From: Montifringilla adamsi
Lineage: Eukaryota; Chordata; Aves; Passeriformes; Passeridae
Reading direction: 5' to 3'
Assembly (NCBI GenBank): GCA_017590115.1
Contig: JAGGNK010000003.1
Span: 496,001-560,000 of the forward strand
DNA length: 64,000 nucleotides
Under the pieces are notes generated by a model that made no database searches, had not been told where the DNA came from, and worked only from the letters and a program-made list of their open reading frames with translations. This document shows, piece by piece, positions 60,748 to 64,000 of the stretch. Position numbers and translations under genes: made by a program. Position 1 is the stretch's first letter; each line of letters begins with the position of its first letter.

Positions 60748-61399
60748 AAGAATAAAACCATTTAGGATAATTGGGATAACACTAGAGAGTGTTACCTAAA
60801 CAGCAGTGACAGAAGTTGTGGGTCCTAAAGAGGTTGCAAAGAGCAGCATGGAAAGATCCAGAAGCCTGCTTCTCTCTGAGGACCAGAAGAAGCTTCCTGA
60901 TTACACCATTCATTCAGGGATTAAAAAATATGGATGTGTACCAAAAACTCAAAGAAGAATTGTAGGCTCAAAGAAGCACTGCTGTTCTTGGAGAAATGGG
61001 TGGTAGTGTGAAGTTAAGTGGAACGAGAGAGTTTGAATATGAGTTTTTGTAAACCCCTTCATTTATAGTACTTACAACCTGAGATGGAAGGAAAAAAAGA
61101 ATCCTTAGATAACAGGAGATGTTATGAAAGAATTTTCTAGTGACAATCCTTTTAAAGGAAGAGTTTTATTGAGAAAATTTCTTTACTATAGGTGACAAAA
61201 CTATCCACTACAAGGTATCAGTAAAGAGAGCATAGCAGTTTTGAGTGTTTGAGTCCTTGTTTTAAGATAAAAATTATTAAAATACTTAGAGAGGCTAAAG
61301 TTCTACAGAGAACAAAGAAGAATCTAAGTCTTGACTTTCCAAAATAGGCAAACATCCAGAATGCTGTGGCGTAATGGAAATCTTCAGATTTACTGAGAA
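60748..61399. other. Intergenic, nothing recognised
   Basis: Between the GATA array and a CR1 copy. Confidence 0.5.
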
Positions 61400-61755
61400 G
61401 CATGAAGACCTCATAGTACCTTCCAGTGTCTGAAGGGGGCCTGCTGGGAAACCAGAGAGAGACCCTTCGATAGGAACTGTAGTGATAGGACAAGTAGTAA
61501 TGGGTAAAAATTGAAATAGGGGAGATTCAGGTTAGGTATTAGAAATAATTTTTTACTGTGGTGGTGGTGTGATACCGAAAAAGGTTGCTCAGGGAGGTTG
61601 TCGATGTCCCAAGTCTGGAAGTGTTCAAGGCCAGCTTGGATAATGCTTGAGCAACCTGGCCTAGTGGGAGGTGTCCTGGCAGGGGAGATTTGGACTCGAT
61701 GATTATTAAGGTCCCTTCCTTAATTGCAGATCTTCCCTTATGATCTCATAAACTA
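61400..61755 (+). mobile_element. CR1 LINE 3' fragment
   Basis: Contains CATAGTACCTTCCAGTGTCTG, GATAGGACAAG, GGGGAGATTCAGGTTAGGTA, AGGTTGCTCAGGGAGGTTG, then GGACTCGATGATTATTAAGGTC. This is the standard order of CR1 3' sequence, 5'-truncated. Confidence 0.92.
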
Positions 61756-63576
61756 AGTCAATGTAAATTTTTTTTTGTCATCAGAGTCCATGAAAATTAC
61801 ATGCACACACAGATTTTTCTCCAAAGCACATTTTGTCTAATTTGCCTGCAGAAACCCATATAGGGCAAAAATCTGTCTTGATCTTACTGTGCTACCTTGA
61901 TTTATTCTGTTTGTTACATTGGATTCTCCTGTAGCTTTATTACATTGATGCTCAATTCTCTAGAGGCATTTCATAGATTTAGAGAATGAAGTTAAACTTC
62001 CAAATGCTGTTGCTAATGAAAATAGGTAGTTGCCTTTGTGCAACTTCAAAGCACTTATGGTAAATTTCTCAGTACAGACTCTGTAGGAAAAATACATTAG
62101 TATTAAAATGGAGCCCTGTGATATTAAAAAGCAAAATTTTATCACTTTTTCTACTCTTCTATCTATAAGCAAGAAATTAGCTTGGCAAAAAAGTTAGCAA
62201 ATTCTTATAGGTCATGATACTTCTGGTCAACATTACCTTTGTCTTGACAGAGACAGTAAAAGCCTTGGGCAAAACATCAAGCTTACTTTTTGGTGTTTCT
62301 TGAACCTTTACTTTTATGAACCCTAAATGATGACTGACAGTAGTGGAACCTATGGCTGTAATGAAACGTGCTTGCAAAGCACATGTCACGTGCATGGAAG
62401 CCACAATAAAAATGCAAGAGCAAATAACCAGTGGTGGGACCTATACTTCAAGTGAAAAAAGTGTTTGTAAAGTCCACTGCATCCTTTGAATGGAGGACAC
62501 AATATAAAGGAAAAAGCAAATGAAACTGCTCCAGTTTTTGAGCAAACAGTGCATCAAAGCCCAAAGCAATTTTTAGTTGCCCTTCTAGTCCGATGCTTGC
62601 AGGGTTCTGTCCAAACAGTTATTGACTTGCTCTGTACTCTAAAGAGTCAGTAACTCCAATGGACAGAAACATTTTAGGTCCTGTCTGAGGACTTAGTTTT
62701 CTACAAGATCTTTCTGTAACCATTTCAGAAACTGATTTTTCTCACACTGTGTAAATGGCATCTTCTCAGCCATTCCTTATCAACTTGTCTGGCCAGTTCT
62801 TTCTTCTTCTGCTGAATCTTCAGCCAAATGATTCAGTAAATATTTAATGCATTCTTTTGATTTTGTGCTCATTTCTATTGTGATTATCTGGGATAATTGT
62901 CTAATTTTTCCAAAATGAGCTTATAAAAACATGGGAAATATCACATAGAAGAAAAATGGATTCTGTCTTAAATGGTCAAGGTTGTCCCTCACTTCATAAT
63001 AAGGATTATTTTGTGATGAAATGCACACAAATAAATTTTAATTTATTATGTAATTACATACTGGAGTAGGTCTTTAGTAAAAATAATTTCTGTATTTTTA
63101 CTGTAATTAAGAATAACGTACTTATTTAAAACTAGTATATCCTAGTAATATTCTACTCTGAAACTGATGACATTGGTTGCTGATTTTTAAATGCTGTGCC
63201 TCAAAAAAGCTAATTCCTCAGTAGCAGCTTAACTTGTACAAGTGTGAAGGAAAAAGCAAATTTGTAGGCATATATATTTCAATATATGAAAAGCCTTCTT
63301 GTCCCATGTTTGGCGTTTGTCAGCAGCAGCAGTTAGGTAGCCAGTACCACAAACCTTTGGGTGAATCAATCAGAAAACGTGTAATAGTAGTGCTGCTATT
63401 TGCATATCAATAATAGTAAGCTTGGAGTATGAATCATTTATTTCGAACTTAAGTATTTCAGATCCTTTCCTACACATGCTGTTCTCATTTGTTTAGCTAC
63501 TTCTGATGTGTTATTGTAGACTCATTTACTTTTTCTGTTTAATGATTTGTATGCATTTATTTTATTTTGGTTTCAG
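61756..63576. other. Intergenic, nothing recognised
   Basis: AT-rich DNA without recognised elements. Confidence 0.5.
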
Positions 63577-63895
63577 GCACTCTTCTTACTGTTGTCACTT
63601 ACTTCAGTTTACATGTGTTCTCAGGCCACACTGTTATGGAGCCTTATCTGAAGGAAATCCCTGATGTTTTCTGTGAGGCAGAGGAACAAGCAAATGCTTT
63701 CTGAACAAGTCTGATTTGCTACAACTTGCTACAGCTTTATGGCACGCCTGAGTTTCAAAAGCAACTGGGGTTTTTTTAAGTTCTCTTCATGTCTCCACAA
63801 TTTTTTTACTAGGTATCAGCTAAAATATTGAGATATACTGAGTGCATTAATTTTTTATTGCTGTTTAAGTTCAATAAAAGACATTATTTGTAACA
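63577..63895 (+). ncRNA. Terminal-exon-like segment with poly(A) signal
   Basis: A good acceptor (pyrimidine-rich TTTATTTTGGTTTCAG ending 63576) opens an exon that has a 41-codon open frame closed by TGA at 63702-63704, and an AATAAA at 63873-63878. The arrangement suits the last exon of a plus-strand transcript, possibly the same RNA as the intron-1 antisense promoter. The short peptide is not recognised, so a non-coding RNA is more likely than a protein. Confidence 0.25.
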
Positions 63896-64000
63896 GAAAT
63901 TGCCACCTATAAGCCAGATAAAAGATAATAAACATATTTCAAAAAGGTCTTTGATTAGGATTTAAACTGATATCCTTCATTTCATAAGGAGAAGCCAACA

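Overview
The window is vertebrate nuclear DNA, most likely from a passerine (songbird). It is AT-rich with intron-exon structure and CR1-type LINE fragments. It also carries several avian-type retroviral LTRs and, at about 52.8-53.3 kb, a tRNA-Ile-headed SINE with a CR1-like tail that resembles the passerine family TguSINE1 (recalled, not searched). The one protein gene I can support is ARRDC3. That gene lies on the Z chromosome in birds, so the window is probably Z-linked (inference).

ARRDC3 is on the minus strand. Eight coding exons between 46316 (ATG) and 35225 (stop) join in frame, every intron bounded by GT and AG, to give 1245 nt and 414 residues. The predicted protein has N- and C-terminal arrestin folds and two C-terminal PPxY motifs. 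A TATA-like, NRF1/SP1-type CpG promoter lies just upstream (46.38-46.72 kb), and a long 3' UTR of about 2.7 kb probably reaches about 32.5 kb. Intron 1 contains a second CpG island (44.04-44.78 kb) with two CCAAT boxes and a good plus-strand splice donor. It is a candidate promoter for an antisense RNA running outward through the upstream flank. A terminal-exon-like structure with a poly(A) signal at 63.58-63.88 kb could be its end, which is a hypothesis.

Layout: 0-13.8 kb is intergenic, with one minus-strand LTR (1.26-1.80 kb), two CR1 fragments and A-rich simple repeats. A 759-bp LTR sits at 13.82-14.58 kb. From 14.6 to 31 kb is intergenic DNA with a trinucleotide microsatellite (21.7 kb), an isolated exon-like segment (21.3 kb) and a GC-richer TATA-bearing patch (26.0-26.6 kb). 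A second copy of the first LTR family is at 31.04-31.58 kb on the plus strand. ARRDC3 occupies 32.5-46.5 kb. The upstream flank (47-64 kb) is dense in transposons: a solo LTR with a 5-bp duplication nested in an older repeat (51.0-52.4 kb), a solo ERVK-like LTR with a 6-bp duplication nested in the SINE (52.8-53.3 kb), and a decayed betaretrovirus-like gag/pro/pol fragment (55.08-56.65 kb). It also holds more CR1 pieces and a GATA microsatellite.

I did not find an undescribed multi-gene system. The best leads are the intron-1 promoter with its putative antisense RNA, and the two nested insertions with readable target-site duplications.
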